64,000 nucleotides of DNA from an uncultured Pseudomonadales bacterium (GTDB lineage Bacteria > Pseudomonadota > Gammaproteobacteria > Pseudomonadales > Cellvibrionaceae): NCBI GenBank assembly GCA_947487765.1, contig CANKXO010000001.1, positions 124,001 through 188,000 of the forward strand, given 5' to 3'. Made by a program: the position numbers and the translations under genes. Under the pieces are notes generated by a model. That model saw nothing but the letters and a program-made list of their open reading frames with translations, was not told the origin of the DNA and searched no databases. Shown in pieces: positions 1-8,664 of this stretch; the first letter of the stretch is position 1, and each line of letters starts with the position of its first letter.

Positions 1-2013
1 CATAATCGCCTTCATCATGCCTACTTATTTACGGGTACCCGTGGAGTAGGTAAGACGACTATTGCGCGTATTTTGGCGAAGTGCCTGAATTGTGAGACGG
101 GTGTCAGCTCAGAGCCTTGTGATCAGTGCAGTTCCTGTACTGAAATTAACGAAGGCCGTTTTGTTGATTTGATCGAGGTCGATGCAGCATCGCGTACCAA
201 GGTTGAAGATACGCGTGACCTGTTAGAAAACGTCCAATATGCGCCAACTCGGGGCCGTTATAAAGTCTATTTGATCGACGAAGTCCATATGCTCTCCAAC
301 AGTAGTTTCAATGCTTTATTGAAAACGCTGGAAGAGCCACCTCCCCATGTGAAGTTCTTGCTGGCAACCACTGATCCACAAAAGCTCCCTGTGACAGTAT
401 TATCTCGTTGTCTACAGTTCAGCCTGAAAAATATGAGCGCTGAGCGTATTGTTGGGCATTTACAGCATGTGCTGGAAAAAGAAATGGTGCCTCACGAAGA
501 GGCAGGTCTGTGGCAGCTTGGCCGAGCGGCCGATGGCAGTATGCGGGATGCACTGAGCTTAACAGATCAGTCTATTGCCTTTGGTAATGGCAAGATTACA
601 GAAGCTGATGTGCGCACTATGTTGGGTACGATCGATCAGTCATTGGTTTACCACGTACTGAAAGGCCTAATGGCCGAAGACGGCAGTGCTATTCTTAGCG
701 CTATTGCCCAACTTGCTGAGCATTCGCCTGACTATATGGGCGTGATGGCTGAGTTGATTGCAGTACTACACCGTATCGCTATTGCCCAGGTATTACCAGA
801 GGCGATTGATAATAGCTCTGGTGACCGTCAGCAAATTTACGACTTTGCACAGGCCATGGCATCGGAAGATGTACAGCTTTATTATCAGACAGCGCTTTTA
901 GGCCGGCGTGATTTGCCATTATCACCTGATCCTCGCAGCGGGTTTGAAATGGTGATGTTACGGATGCTGGCATTTAAACCACAGGGTGTGGCGGAATTGC
1001 CAACGCAGCGATTAAAAACTCAGCCTGTTCCTCAACTCCCAACAGATTCTCATCCTGAAATAGAGCAGTCCCAGTCAGCAGTACGACAGCCGTCTGTTGA
1101 ACCAGTACACCCAGAGCCGAGTCAGGTACAAGACACTACATCGACAGAAACACTCCCTGCGCACCCTCTGGTTGAGGAGGTTCCAGAACCTGTAAAAAAG
1201 CCTGAAGCAGAATCAGTAGAGCCGGTGTTAGATCCAGCTCCTCCGATGGGTGCGCTCACGGCTTTACTCGATGAGAATGTTGTAGGTAATGCAGCTGAAG
1301 CTCATGCTCATGCTGTTGAAAGTACTAATGTAAAGATAGACATTCCGGTTGAAGAGGCCCCTGTTAAAGCACCGACTGCTGATAGCACAAATACGATAGA
1401 AGAAAGCGTTACTGATCACACCACGCCAGACGCAGAAGAAATACAGGGCTCGGAAAGTATCGCAGCCGCCGAAAAAAGCCTAGATGCCATAAAAGCCGCT
1501 GCATCGGGTCAGGTATCCAAACCTATTGTTGAGCAATCAGTGGAAAATACCAGTGATCAACCTGCCGGAGCGGCACCGGCTGAGCAGGTTGAAAAACAAC
1601 AAGAATGCTCTGTTTCACTGGAGCAGTTCAGTTCAGATAATTGGCTTGAGGTTTATGAGCAGATAGATGCAGGTGGTATTTTACAAAGTACTGTTGCTAA
1701 TTGTGCCTATATGGGGCGAGAGGACAATACGCTGATGTTTGTGCTCGATGAACAACAAAGCACTTTGTATGATGTAGAGCATCAACGCCGGTTAGCGGAT
1801 TTACTCAGCGAGTATTTTCAACAGCCACTGGACGTTAGTATTGCGACCGGCCAGCCAACCATAGAAACTCCTGCGAAAATTATTATTCGTTTACAGCAGG
1901 AGCGTCAGCAACAAGCTGAATTGGCAATACAGTCGGACCCGGTGGTTCAACAGTTACAGCAAGCCTTTGGTGCAGTCATTGTTGAAGATTCGATTAAGCC
2001 AATTGATAAATAA
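1..2013 (+). CDS. dnaX: DNA polymerase III subunit tau/gamma, 5' end cut by the window
   Basis: This is the clamp-loader ATPase that loads the beta clamp and couples polymerase cores. The frame is already open at base 1 and reads HNRLHHAYLFTGTRGVGKTT, so only about 27 N-terminal residues are missing compared with E. coli DnaX. Visible are the Walker A motif (GTRGVGKT), a four-cysteine zinc cluster (CLNC...C..CSSC), Walker B/DEVH (LIDEVHML), sensor 1 (LLATTDP) and the SRC arginine-finger motif. After about residue 330 comes a long low-complexity Pro/Glu/Ala linker, then the tau C-terminal domain (about 540-670). A -1 frameshift signal lies inside the linker. It is followed by ybaB and recR, the usual bacterial order. 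Confidence 0.97.
   Translation, partial: HNRLHHAYLFTGTRGVGKTTIARILAKCLNCETGVSSEPCDQCSSCTEINEGRFVDLIEVDAASRTKVEDTRDLLENVQYAPTRGRYKVYLIDEVHMLSNSSFNALLKTLEEPPPHVKFLLATTDPQKLPVTVLSRCLQFSLKNMSAERIVGHLQHVLEKEMVPHEEAGLWQLGRAADGSMRDALSLTDQSIAFGNGKITEADVRTMLGTIDQSLVYHVLKGLMAEDGSAILSAIAQLAEHSPDYMGVMAELIAVLHRIAIAQVLPEAIDNSSGDRQQIYDFAQAMASEDVQLYYQTALLGRRDLPLSPDPRSGFEMVMLRMLAFKPQGVAELPTQRLKTQPVPQLPTDSHPEIEQSQSAVRQPSVEPVHPEPSQVQDTTSTETLPAHPLVEEVPEPVKKPEAESVEPVLDPAPPMGALTALLDENVVGNAAEAHAHAVESTNVKIDIPVEEAPVKAPTADSTNTIEESVTDHTTPDAEEIQGSESIAAAEKSLDAIKAAASGQVSKPIVEQSVENTSDQPAGAAPAEQVEKQQECSVSLEQFSSDNWLEVYEQIDAGGILQSTVANCAYMGREDNTLMFVLDEQQSTLYDVEHQRRLADLLSEYFQQPLDVSIATGQPTIETPAKIIIRLQQERQQQAELAIQSDPVVQQLQQAFGAVIVEDSIKPIDK
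1174..1240 (+). promoter_or_regulatory. Programmed -1 ribosomal frameshift signal in dnaX
   Basis: The heptamer A-AAA-AAG lies at 1194-1200 with the zero frame reading GTA AAA AAG. A -1 slip gives AAA AAA GCC TGA, so translation stops at 1203-1205, one codon past the slip. An SD-like GAGGAGG sits at 1174-1180, 13 nt upstream, and a modest hairpin is possible at 1219-1240 (GAGC/GCTC plus GG/CC). With the missing N-terminus, the short product would be near 427 residues, very close to E. coli gamma (431). E. coli dnaX uses the same heptamer with an upstream SD-like element and a downstream hairpin. Confidence 0.8.
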
Positions 2014-2053
2014 TGAAGTGTTATAAAATTAAACCGTTATTGAGAGGAAAAAG

Positions 2054-2374
2054 ATGAAAGGTCTCGGTGATTTAATGAATCAGGCGAAAGCCATGCAAGA
2101 AAATATGCAGAAAATGCAGGAAGATATGGCTAATATCGAAGTCTGCGGCGAATCAGGTGCTGGCATGATCAAGGTCACGATGACAGGGCGGCACGATGTG
2201 AAGAATGTCGATATTGATGCGTCTTTACTAAGTGAAGATAAAGAAGTGCTGGAAGACCTATTGGCAGCAGCAGTAAATGATGCGGTGCGTAAAGTAGAAT
2301 CTGCGAATAAAGATAAGATGGGTGACTTGGCTTCGGGCTTTAATTTACCTCCCGGTTTTAAAATGCCGTTTTAA
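2054..2374 (+). CDS. ybaB: Nucleoid-associated protein, YbaB/EbfC family
   Basis: A 106-residue protein of the small dimeric DNA-binding YbaB family, matching the usual 105-110 residues. It shows the typical start ([22 protein letters not shown]), the central beta region ([15 protein letters not shown]) and the Gly/Pro-rich end (LPPGFKMPF). An RBS (GAGAGGAAA) lies just before the ATG. It sits 40 bp after dnaX and before recR, so the three are probably co-transcribed. Its exact role is not settled in any species; it is commonly linked to recombination and replication-associated functions. Confidence 0.95.
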   Translation: MKGLGDLMNQAKAMQENMQKMQEDMANIEVCGESGAGMIKVTMTGRHDVKNVDIDASLLSEDKEVLEDLLAAAVNDAVRKVESANKDKMGDLASGFNLPPGFKMPF

Positions 2375-2440
2375 ATTATCCTGTTTACTATTTCCTGTGA
2401 TGTTGTCTTCTAGTTATCTTATAAAGAGTATCCCTGTTTA

Positions 2441-3034
2441 ATGTTTAGTCCATTGATCGATGAGCTTATCAGCGCTTTATGCTGCTTACCTGGCGTGGGT
2501 CGCAAATCCGCACAACGTATGGCCTTTCATTTATTAGAGCGGGATCCCGAAGGTGCCCACCGTTTAGCCGTTGGTATTGATAAAGCGATTGATCAAGTTG
2601 GTCATTGTCAGCAGTGTCGTACACTAACGGAAGAAACTGTTTGTGGTATTTGTGCCAGTGCTAAACGCCAGGTAGCACATTTATGTGTAGTTGAGACGCC
2701 TGCCGATATTGTTGCGATTGAGCAAGCGGGAACCTATCAAGGCAAATACTTTGTGCTAATGGGGCATCTATCACCCATCGATGGTATTGGCCCAAGTGAG
2801 ATAGGCTTACCTATTTTAGAGCAGCGTTTACAATCTGGCGATGTGGAAGAGCTTATTCTGGCAACAAACCCTACAGTAGAAGGAGAAGCAACAGCTCACT
2901 ACATTGCTGAGCGTGCACGGCAGTATGGTGTTGTTGTATCGCGCATTGCCCACGGAGTCCCACTTGGGGGTGAACTGGAATATATTGATGGTGGAACGCT
3001 GGCACATGCCTTTAGTAGCCGACGAGCATTTTAA
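2441..3034 (+). CDS. recR: Recombination mediator protein RecR
   Basis: RecR acts with RecO (and RecF) to load RecA on gapped DNA. The 197-residue protein has the N-terminal helix-hairpin-helix ([20 protein letters not shown]), a C4 zinc finger around residues 57-72 (CQQC...CGIC), and a Toprim domain from about residue 80 ([12 protein letters not shown], then [13 protein letters not shown]). It ends in the family-typical [20 protein letters not shown]. Length and order fit the E. coli protein (201 residues). There is no strong Shine-Dalgarno sequence before the ATG. Confidence 0.97.
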   Translation: MFSPLIDELISALCCLPGVGRKSAQRMAFHLLERDPEGAHRLAVGIDKAIDQVGHCQQCRTLTEETVCGICASAKRQVAHLCVVETPADIVAIEQAGTYQGKYFVLMGHLSPIDGIGPSEIGLPILEQRLQSGDVEELILATNPTVEGEATAHYIAERARQYGVVVSRIAHGVPLGGELEYIDGGTLAHAFSSRRAF

Positions 3035-3043
3035 GGGTTATTA

Positions 3044-4183
3044 ATGATGTCAGCGCTTACACCAATAGAGTTTGAATGGGTCGACAATGATCAGCGTCTG
3101 GCTGAATTATGTGAGCAGTGGCAGCAGCAAGCGGTTATTGCTTTGGATACTGAATTTATTCGGACACGCACTTTTTTTCCAAAAATTGGTTTATTACAAA
3201 TTGCCGATAATCAAGGTGTTTATCTTGTTGATCCTTTAGTGCTTGACGATACACAACCTTTAAAGGAGCTCTGGCAGAATACCAGCGTTATAAAAGTCAT
3301 ACATTCTTGTTCGGAAGACTTAAGTGTTTTTGAACACTATTTATCAGTATTGCCCGCACCATTATTTGATACACAAATTGCGGCAGCGTTTGCTGGCTAT
3401 GGAGCGTCGATTGGTTATGCGAATCTGATTAGTCATATTAAAGATGAAGTCATCCCCAAAGAAGAGACGCGTTCTGACTGGTTACAGCGGCCATTGAGTC
3501 AATCGCAATTAAACTATGCAGCATTAGATGTTGTGCATTTATTAGAGGTTTATGAAACTCTCAGCTCGCAACTAAAACAGAAGCAACGTTTACCTTGGGT
3601 TGAATTGGAATGCCAACAGTTATTGGAAAAAATAGCGCAAGACGAATTAGATCAGTACTATTTACGTGTGAAGTCTGCGTGGAAACTACAGTCACATCAG
3701 TTGGCAGTTTTACGACAATTATGTCACTGGCGAGAGCATGAAGTGCGACAGTTAGATATTCCACGCAATCGCTTAATAAAAGATGCGACGTTGCTAGAGA
3801 TGGCGCAACGGCTGCCTGAAAATAATAAACACTTGCATCGGTTGCGTGATATCTACCCAAATTTTATTGATCAGTATGGTGTTCATTGCTTGCAGTTGAT
3901 TCAGCAAGTGCTGGATGGTGATCCGAGTACTCACCCCCAACGCTTGTCGTCACCATTGACTTTGGACCAACGTACTTTATTTAAATCGTTAAAAGAGATA
4001 TCGGTCGAAATTGCAGAGTCACTCAATATTCCTCCTGAGTTTTTGGTGCGTAAAAAGGATATAGAATCTTTAGTGAGGGGGGCTCAGGATTCTTTAATTG
4101 AATTACCTAGCTCCTTAAAAGGTTGGCGGCATGATGTTATTGGTCAACCCTTGTTAAATTATTTATCGAGTAGTTCAAAATGA
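3044..4183 (+). CDS. rnd: Ribonuclease D
   Basis: A 3'-5' exoribonuclease that trims tRNA and other structured RNA 3' ends. The DEDD motifs are visible: DTEFIRTRTFFP (Exo I), the HSCSEDLSVF region (Exo II), and NYAALDVVHLLEVY (Exo III with the catalytic Tyr and Asp). An HRDC domain follows in the C-terminal half. The 379 residues match E. coli Rnd (375). It starts 9 bp after recR, and its stop overlaps the ycgL-type start in ATGA, which suggests translational coupling. Confidence 0.95.
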   Translation: MMSALTPIEFEWVDNDQRLAELCEQWQQQAVIALDTEFIRTRTFFPKIGLLQIADNQGVYLVDPLVLDDTQPLKELWQNTSVIKVIHSCSEDLSVFEHYLSVLPAPLFDTQIAAAFAGYGASIGYANLISHIKDEVIPKEETRSDWLQRPLSQSQLNYAALDVVHLLEVYETLSSQLKQKQRLPWVELECQQLLEKIAQDELDQYYLRVKSAWKLQSHQLAVLRQLCHWREHEVRQLDIPRNRLIKDATLLEMAQRLPENNKHLHRLRDIYPNFIDQYGVHCLQLIQQVLDGDPSTHPQRLSSPLTLDQRTLFKSLKEISVEIAESLNIPPEFLVRKKDIESLVRGAQDSLIELPSSLKGWRHDVIGQPLLNYLSSSSK

Positions 4184-4515
4184 GTACTGAAGAAAAAACA
4201 GAAGATGCTAATAGCCAGCAGTTGATCTGCGAAATTTATCGCTGTTCTAAGAAAGAAGGGATGTATATTTATATCGATAAACGCGATGGTTTAGAAAAGT
4301 TGCCTGATACATTAAAGCAAAAAACAGGTCGTATGGAATTGGCTATGACACTGATGATTACACCTGATAAAAAGCTGGCTAGAGCGAAAGCTGAAGACAT
4401 ATTACTTGCGATTGATAGTCAGGGGTTTTATTTACAAATGCCACCCTCTGCTGCTGCTGAAGCGCAAGCAGCCAGCCGGGCAATTTCAGAAGCAAATGAT
4501 TTTCTTGAGCGATAA
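4180..4515 (+). CDS. ycgL: YcgL domain protein
   Basis: A 111-residue protein with the YcgL domain: [18 protein letters not shown] at the start, then the LPDTL and LAMTLMI segments and GFYLQMPP at the end of the domain. YcgL is a small widespread gammaproteobacterial protein of unknown biochemical role. Its frequent neighbour is rnd, as here. It overlaps the rnd stop by 4 bp and is followed 5 bp later by the YcgN-type gene. It has no signal peptide or membrane segment. Confidence 0.9.
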   Translation: MSTEEKTEDANSQQLICEIYRCSKKEGMYIYIDKRDGLEKLPDTLKQKTGRMELAMTLMITPDKKLARAKAEDILLAIDSQGFYLQMPPSAAAEAQAASRAISEANDFLER

Positions 4516-4520
4516 GGGCT

Positions 4521-4961
4521 GTGGCCACTAATTTTTGGGAAACCAAATCATTAAATGAGATGACTGCTGATGAATGGGAGTCTCTTTGTGATGGTTGCGG
4601 AAAATGTTGCCTACATAAATTAGAGGACGAAGATACTGGTGAAGTGTATTACACCGATATTGCCTGTCAGTTGCTGGACCTTGAGAGTTGTCGTTGTCAG
4701 GACTACGTTCATCGCAAACAAAAAGTGGCCGATTGTTTACGTTTAAGCCCGGATACTGTGAATGATATAGATTGGTTGCCGTCAACGTGCGCTTATCGTT
4801 TGCTGGCACAGGGTGATGTCTTAGCGGAATGGCATCCACTGTTATCGGGATGCAGGGACAGCGTACATAAGGCTGGTATTTCTGTAAAAGGTCGGGTATT
4901 GTCCGAAACCTATGTCCATCCCGATGAATATGAAGAGCGCGTCATACAGTGGATCATTTAA
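4521..4961 (+). CDS. ycgN: YcgN/UPF0260 family cysteine-cluster protein
   Basis: A 146-residue protein starting at GTG. It has a dense cysteine pattern near the N-terminus ([11 protein letters not shown]) and more cysteines further on ([12 protein letters not shown]), typical of the YkgJ/YcgN zinc- or iron-binding cluster proteins. The family is conserved in gammaproteobacteria but its function is unknown. It follows the ycgL-type gene by 5 bp, as in Pseudomonas and enterics. Confidence 0.9.
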   Translation: MATNFWETKSLNEMTADEWESLCDGCGKCCLHKLEDEDTGEVYYTDIACQLLDLESCRCQDYVHRKQKVADCLRLSPDTVNDIDWLPSTCAYRLLAQGDVLAEWHPLLSGCRDSVHKAGISVKGRVLSETYVHPDEYEERVIQWII

Positions 4962-4982
4962 GAATATTGTTTAACAGGCTGT

Positions 4983-5345
4983 ATGGGTCCTATGTTTAGT
5001 GTAGAAGAATATATTATTGGTTGGGCTGTTTACCTAGTCGCTGTTATTGGTTTATTGGCTGTCTTCTGGCGAATGACACGCTCCATCCCTTGGCTTCATT
5101 TTAGGCAGTCACTCCGCCTTGTAGTAGCTGCATTACTGTTATTACCTGCTACCATTGAAGCGATGCCGATCTATTGGGCGCCTGCTTGGGTAAAAGGATT
5201 ATTGCACTTAATCTTTACTGGTGTTGAAGGGTTCTGGCCTGTTGGGCGGAGCTTAATCATCGGCGTGTTATTTACTTTGATTGTCTATCTCGTGCTTCTC
5301 ATCGTGGTTCATTTCTATCAGCAGAAGCGTCAACCTAAAACCTGA
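4983..5345 (+). CDS. Small membrane protein of unknown function
   Basis: A 120-residue protein with three likely transmembrane helices: about 10-29, 44-60 and 94-112. It has a short basic cytoplasmic tail (QQKRQPKT). The start may instead be the ATG three codons in. I do not recognise the family. It begins 21 bp after the YcgN-type gene, so it probably belongs to the end of the same operon. Confidence 0.75.
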   Translation: MGPMFSVEEYIIGWAVYLVAVIGLLAVFWRMTRSIPWLHFRQSLRLVVAALLLLPATIEAMPIYWAPAWVKGLLHLIFTGVEGFWPVGRSLIIGVLFTLIVYLVLLIVVHFYQQKRQPKT

Positions 5346-5497
5346 ATCATCACTTTATTACCGTTGCGATTTCATACATTAATGCTATACCTATAGGGTG
5401 CATTACTGTTTTTAGTGGAATTTCTTATATAAAGCATTTAAAAGGCGTTGTTGTCACTTAATCGCACTTTTATGCTCTCAAGGGTAATAAATACAGC

Positions 5498-7720
5498 ATG
5501 ATAACTGTTCTTCCTAAGCTGTTTTTACCACGACAGATCGTCTTTCGTGGTGCGATTCGTAATATTGTCTTATTAGTTTGTTGTTTACTGTTTTCAACGG
5601 TAGCGTTTGCCCAGGCCCCGGAAGCGGCTAAACCCTCTGATGTCCGGATTGTGATTGATATTTCCGGCAGTATGAAAAAAAACGATCCGCAAAATTTGCG
5701 TCGTCCGGCACTGGATATGTTGGTGAAGTTATTGCCAGAAGGGAGCAAAGCCGGGGTATGGACCTTTGGTCAATACGTCAATATGCTGGTAAAACATCGA
5801 ACCGTTGATAAGGCCTGGAAGCAAGAAGCTAGCATCAAATCCAACACCATTAACTCTGTTGCTCAATTTACCAATATCGGTGAAGCACTTGAGAAGGCTG
5901 CCTACGATAAGAGTTATTCTACAAAAGATAAGTTTCAAACCCATGTGATTTTACTAACGGATGGCATGGTCGATATTGATCGAGATCCTGCAGTAAATAG
6001 CCGTGAGCGCAATCGTATTTTGAATGAGATTCTTCCCATGTATCAAAATGCGGGTTATGCCATTCATACGGTTTCTCTCTCAGATAAGGCCGATAAGAAA
6101 TTGATGGATCGATTGGCATTGGCGACGAATGGTAGATCGGTGGTTGCCAAAACAGCCGATGAATTAATGAATGTATTTTTACAGGTGTTTGATCAGGCAG
6201 TGCCAAAAGAAGAGTTGCCTTTTGAAGGGAATAGCTTTCTAACAGACTCCAGTATTGAAGAATTTACCGCCCTGATTTTTCGCAAACCGAATTCTCCGGA
6301 AACGCGTCTGATTGCACCGGACCAAAGCGAATATAATCAATCGACAAAAGACCCTAATCTGAATTGGTATCGTACCGATAAATACGACTTAATTACCATC
6401 AAGCGTCCATTAGAGGGTGAATGGAAAGTGCTTGCCGAGCTGGAGCCTCAAAGTCGCATTACTGTGGTGAGTGATTTAAGCCTAGTAGTTAAGTCTATTC
6501 CTACCAATATCTTGGTCAATGATATTGTCGACTTATCATTAGCGTTGCGCGAAGAAAACAAGGTGATTGCACGCGCAGAGTTTCTCGAATTGCTTGATAT
6601 CGATGTCTCTGTTAAATATACCGATGGCAATAAGCAGTGGTCTAAGCGCTTGTCAGATGGTTTGGTGCCGGGCAATGGTGTTTACAATGCATCGTTAGAC
6701 TACTTTAAAAAAGTTGGTCAGTATAAAATAGAAGTAAATGTTGATGGTAAAAGTTTCCAGCGCCGCTCTAACCATCGCGTTAATATACGTACTCCCTTTG
6801 CTGTAGAGACCAGCACGGTTAATAAGGATGGGAAAACCTTATTTAAAGTAGAGGTAATTCCTCAAAGCCAAGGGTTTGATTTGGCCAAAACAGAAGTTGT
6901 CGGTAAACTTAAAGAGCCTTCTGGTACCAGTCATATTAAAAATTTTACGTTTAATCAGGATCAATTGTGGGAGTTGATTTTAACCCCGGAAGAGGAAGGG
7001 GTTTATCATCTGACTTTACGTATTACGACTACTGATGATCGTGGTAAAGCCAATAATATTATTCCTGAACCTATATCCTTTAAGTATCCTCAAGAGGATG
7101 GTTTCTTTGAAGCCTTGGCGGAAGAGCCAAAAGTAGATGAATTGAAAGAAGAGGAGCCAAAAGAAGCACCGAAGCCAATTAAAGCGTCGGAGACTTCCGA
7201 AGATAAAGAGGGCGATGAAGAGCTTCTTGAGGAAGATTTGATAGATGAGGAAGCCGAAGAAGATAGTAATATGATGCAGTGGATACTGTATGCATCATTG
7301 GCGATTGTTAATATTCTGATCATATTAGTTATCTATATTCTATATCGTAAACTCTTTGGTAAGAAAAAATCTGTTATAGAAGATGAGGAAGATGAATCCG
7401 CTGATCCTAAAAAAGGCACGCAAGAGTCTTCTCCAGAGCCTGCAGCTCCTGCATTTGAAGAGCCGCCGATGGATGAAATGGTGATTGATGATCTGGACGA
7501 CGATATCGACTTGGCGGCAGACGATAGTGAAGATAAAGCTATAGAAGAAAATCCTTTAGATGATTTATCTCCAGAGTCTTTAGATGATGACCCATTCGAT
7601 ACAGACCTTTCTTTGGATGATAGCGATAGCACAGACCTTGATGAAGACCCTGAATTTTCGCTCGACGATTTTGCTCCTGATGAGCTGGATGATGATAGCG
7701 ATGATGGAGACAAAAAATAA
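5498..7720 (+). CDS. Membrane-anchored VWA-domain protein with acidic tail
   Basis: A 740-residue protein with a signal peptide (cleavage likely after AFA, residue 38). A von Willebrand A domain follows at about 48-240 with an intact MIDAS motif DISGSM (residues 54-59). Beta-rich segments run from 240 to about 540, a transmembrane helix spans about 592-617, and a very acidic Asp/Glu/Ser tail of about 120 residues follows. The architecture resembles the TIGR03503-type proteins of marine gammaproteobacteria as I recall them; that assignment is unconfirmed. It probably binds a partner in the periplasm through a metal ion. It stands alone between non-coding gaps. Confidence 0.85.
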   Translation: MITVLPKLFLPRQIVFRGAIRNIVLLVCCLLFSTVAFAQAPEAAKPSDVRIVIDISGSMKKNDPQNLRRPALDMLVKLLPEGSKAGVWTFGQYVNMLVKHRTVDKAWKQEASIKSNTINSVAQFTNIGEALEKAAYDKSYSTKDKFQTHVILLTDGMVDIDRDPAVNSRERNRILNEILPMYQNAGYAIHTVSLSDKADKKLMDRLALATNGRSVVAKTADELMNVFLQVFDQAVPKEELPFEGNSFLTDSSIEEFTALIFRKPNSPETRLIAPDQSEYNQSTKDPNLNWYRTDKYDLITIKRPLEGEWKVLAELEPQSRITVVSDLSLVVKSIPTNILVNDIVDLSLALREENKVIARAEFLELLDIDVSVKYTDGNKQWSKRLSDGLVPGNGVYNASLDYFKKVGQYKIEVNVDGKSFQRRSNHRVNIRTPFAVETSTVNKDGKTLFKVEVIPQSQGFDLAKTEVVGKLKEPSGTSHIKNFTFNQDQLWELILTPEEEGVYHLTLRITTTDDRGKANNIIPEPISFKYPQEDGFFEALAEEPKVDELKEEEPKEAPKPIKASETSEDKEGDEELLEEDLIDEEAEEDSNMMQWILYASLAIVNILIILVIYILYRKLFGKKKSVIEDEEDESADPKKGTQESSPEPAAPAFEEPPMDEMVIDDLDDDIDLAADDSEDKAIEENPLDDLSPESLDDDPFDTDLSLDDSDSTDLDEDPEFSLDDFAPDELDDDSDDGDKK

Positions 7721-7784
7721 TAAAGATTATCCAGACCCTGTTATACGCCTCGTGGTTACACAATCGGTTAGCTTTATTAGTTAA

Positions 7785-7833
7785 CGATAGTGATTGCTGT
7801 TGGCCTGGTGAGTTGCCTAAGCAATCATTATCG
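7785..7833. terminator. Long hairpin between convergent genes
   Basis: A 14-bp imperfect inverted repeat (arms 7785-7798 and 7820-7833, one mismatch) encloses a 21-nt loop that itself contains GGC/GCC. It lies between the end of the VWA gene and the end of the convergent small secreted protein gene, so a bidirectional terminator is likely. A short A-run follows on the + side and there is no strong T-run. Confidence 0.55.
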
Positions 7834-7856
7834 AAAAAGTAAATGTAGTTAAATCT

Positions 7857-8198
7857 TCATTTTAAAAAGTGCCAGTAGCTGAGCCCTTCCACTGTATTCG
7901 CATAATCATTGCAAAGACCTGTCCCGATAACTGATACTTGTTTTCCTGAAGCAACTGCTGCTAAAGCCATTGAAAATATAGCCTTACCGCCTTCTGTATT
8001 TGCATCGAATGACATTTGAGATGTATAGAATGTGCTCCTGCATGCAGCCGGATTGCCTACTACTGGACCATCAAAAGCTACTATCCCCCAGCCCCCTCTA
8101 TCTATTCGAACATCTTTCACTGTCCCGTTATATACCCCATATGAATATGTAAAATTAGACAAAAGTAGTATTAGCAATGCTAAAGTTAATCGTTTCAT
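7857..8198 (-). CDS. Small secreted protein of unknown function
   Basis: A 113-residue protein with a clear signal peptide (MKRLTLALLILLLSNFTYS). The mature part is about 93 residues and contains two cysteines (AACRSTF and TGLCND) that could form a disulfide. It ends in LSYWHFLK. Small periplasmic or secreted proteins with this general pattern are frequent in marine gammaproteobacteria, but I cannot name a function. An RBS (GGAAGAG) precedes the ATG. It stands alone on the minus strand. Confidence 0.7.
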   Translation of the reverse strand: MKRLTLALLILLLSNFTYSYGVYNGTVKDVRIDRGGWGIVAFDGPVVGNPAACRSTFYTSQMSFDANTEGGKAIFSMALAAVASGKQVSVIGTGLCNDYANTVEGLSYWHFLK

Positions 8199-8664
8199 GA
8201 TCTCTTCCTTAAATTTTTGAATTTATTAATAAAAAGTAGAAATGACTACGTTAAAGCAGTCGATAATAGCAAGCAGGAAAGGCATAGTTGGAATGAAAGT
8301 CAGCACGTTCCTTGTTGCTTAAGGAATTGGATCATCTCTTATTCCTTATTTTTTTGCAATAGGTTATTCTAAGCCTGTATAAGTAAAAATAAAGCTTGAT
8401 CGCTAGAGCAAATAAAATCTATTCTTACGACTTATATCAAGCATATAGCTACTTTATTTTTAATGAGTTAATACCAGTATTAGCATATACTTTCTGCCCC
8501 AATTAACGGTTCTAGTTATGCTTTATTAATTTTTTATGTACCTTTAATTCATTGGTATATTTTCGTGATAGGGAAAGAGAGAAAAATTAATGCCTTTAAT
8601 GGATGACTATGCTTAGCAAAGCGGTTACTCTAGTCACCTATTTAAACTTATCTTATTGCATCCC
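8199..8664. other. Intergenic stretch, AT-rich, promoter region
   Basis: No supportable gene was found here. It holds the upstream region of the minus-strand secreted protein and of the plus-strand ABC exporter. One terminator-like hairpin is listed separately at 8321-8355. Confidence 0.5.
8321..8355 (+). terminator. Possible intrinsic terminator without a matching upstream gene
   Basis: A stem AAGGAAT/ATTCCTT (8321-8327 with 8341-8347) with a 13-nt loop is followed by a T-run (8349-8355). No plus-strand gene ends nearby, so it may end a small untranslated transcript. Confidence 0.4.

Noticed and set aside
7333-7713. Minus-strand Ser-rich open frame opposite the VWA acidic tail
   Set aside because: It is the complement of a GAT/GAA/GAC-rich codon run; the Ser-rich protein (SSSSSS) is an artefact of that composition.
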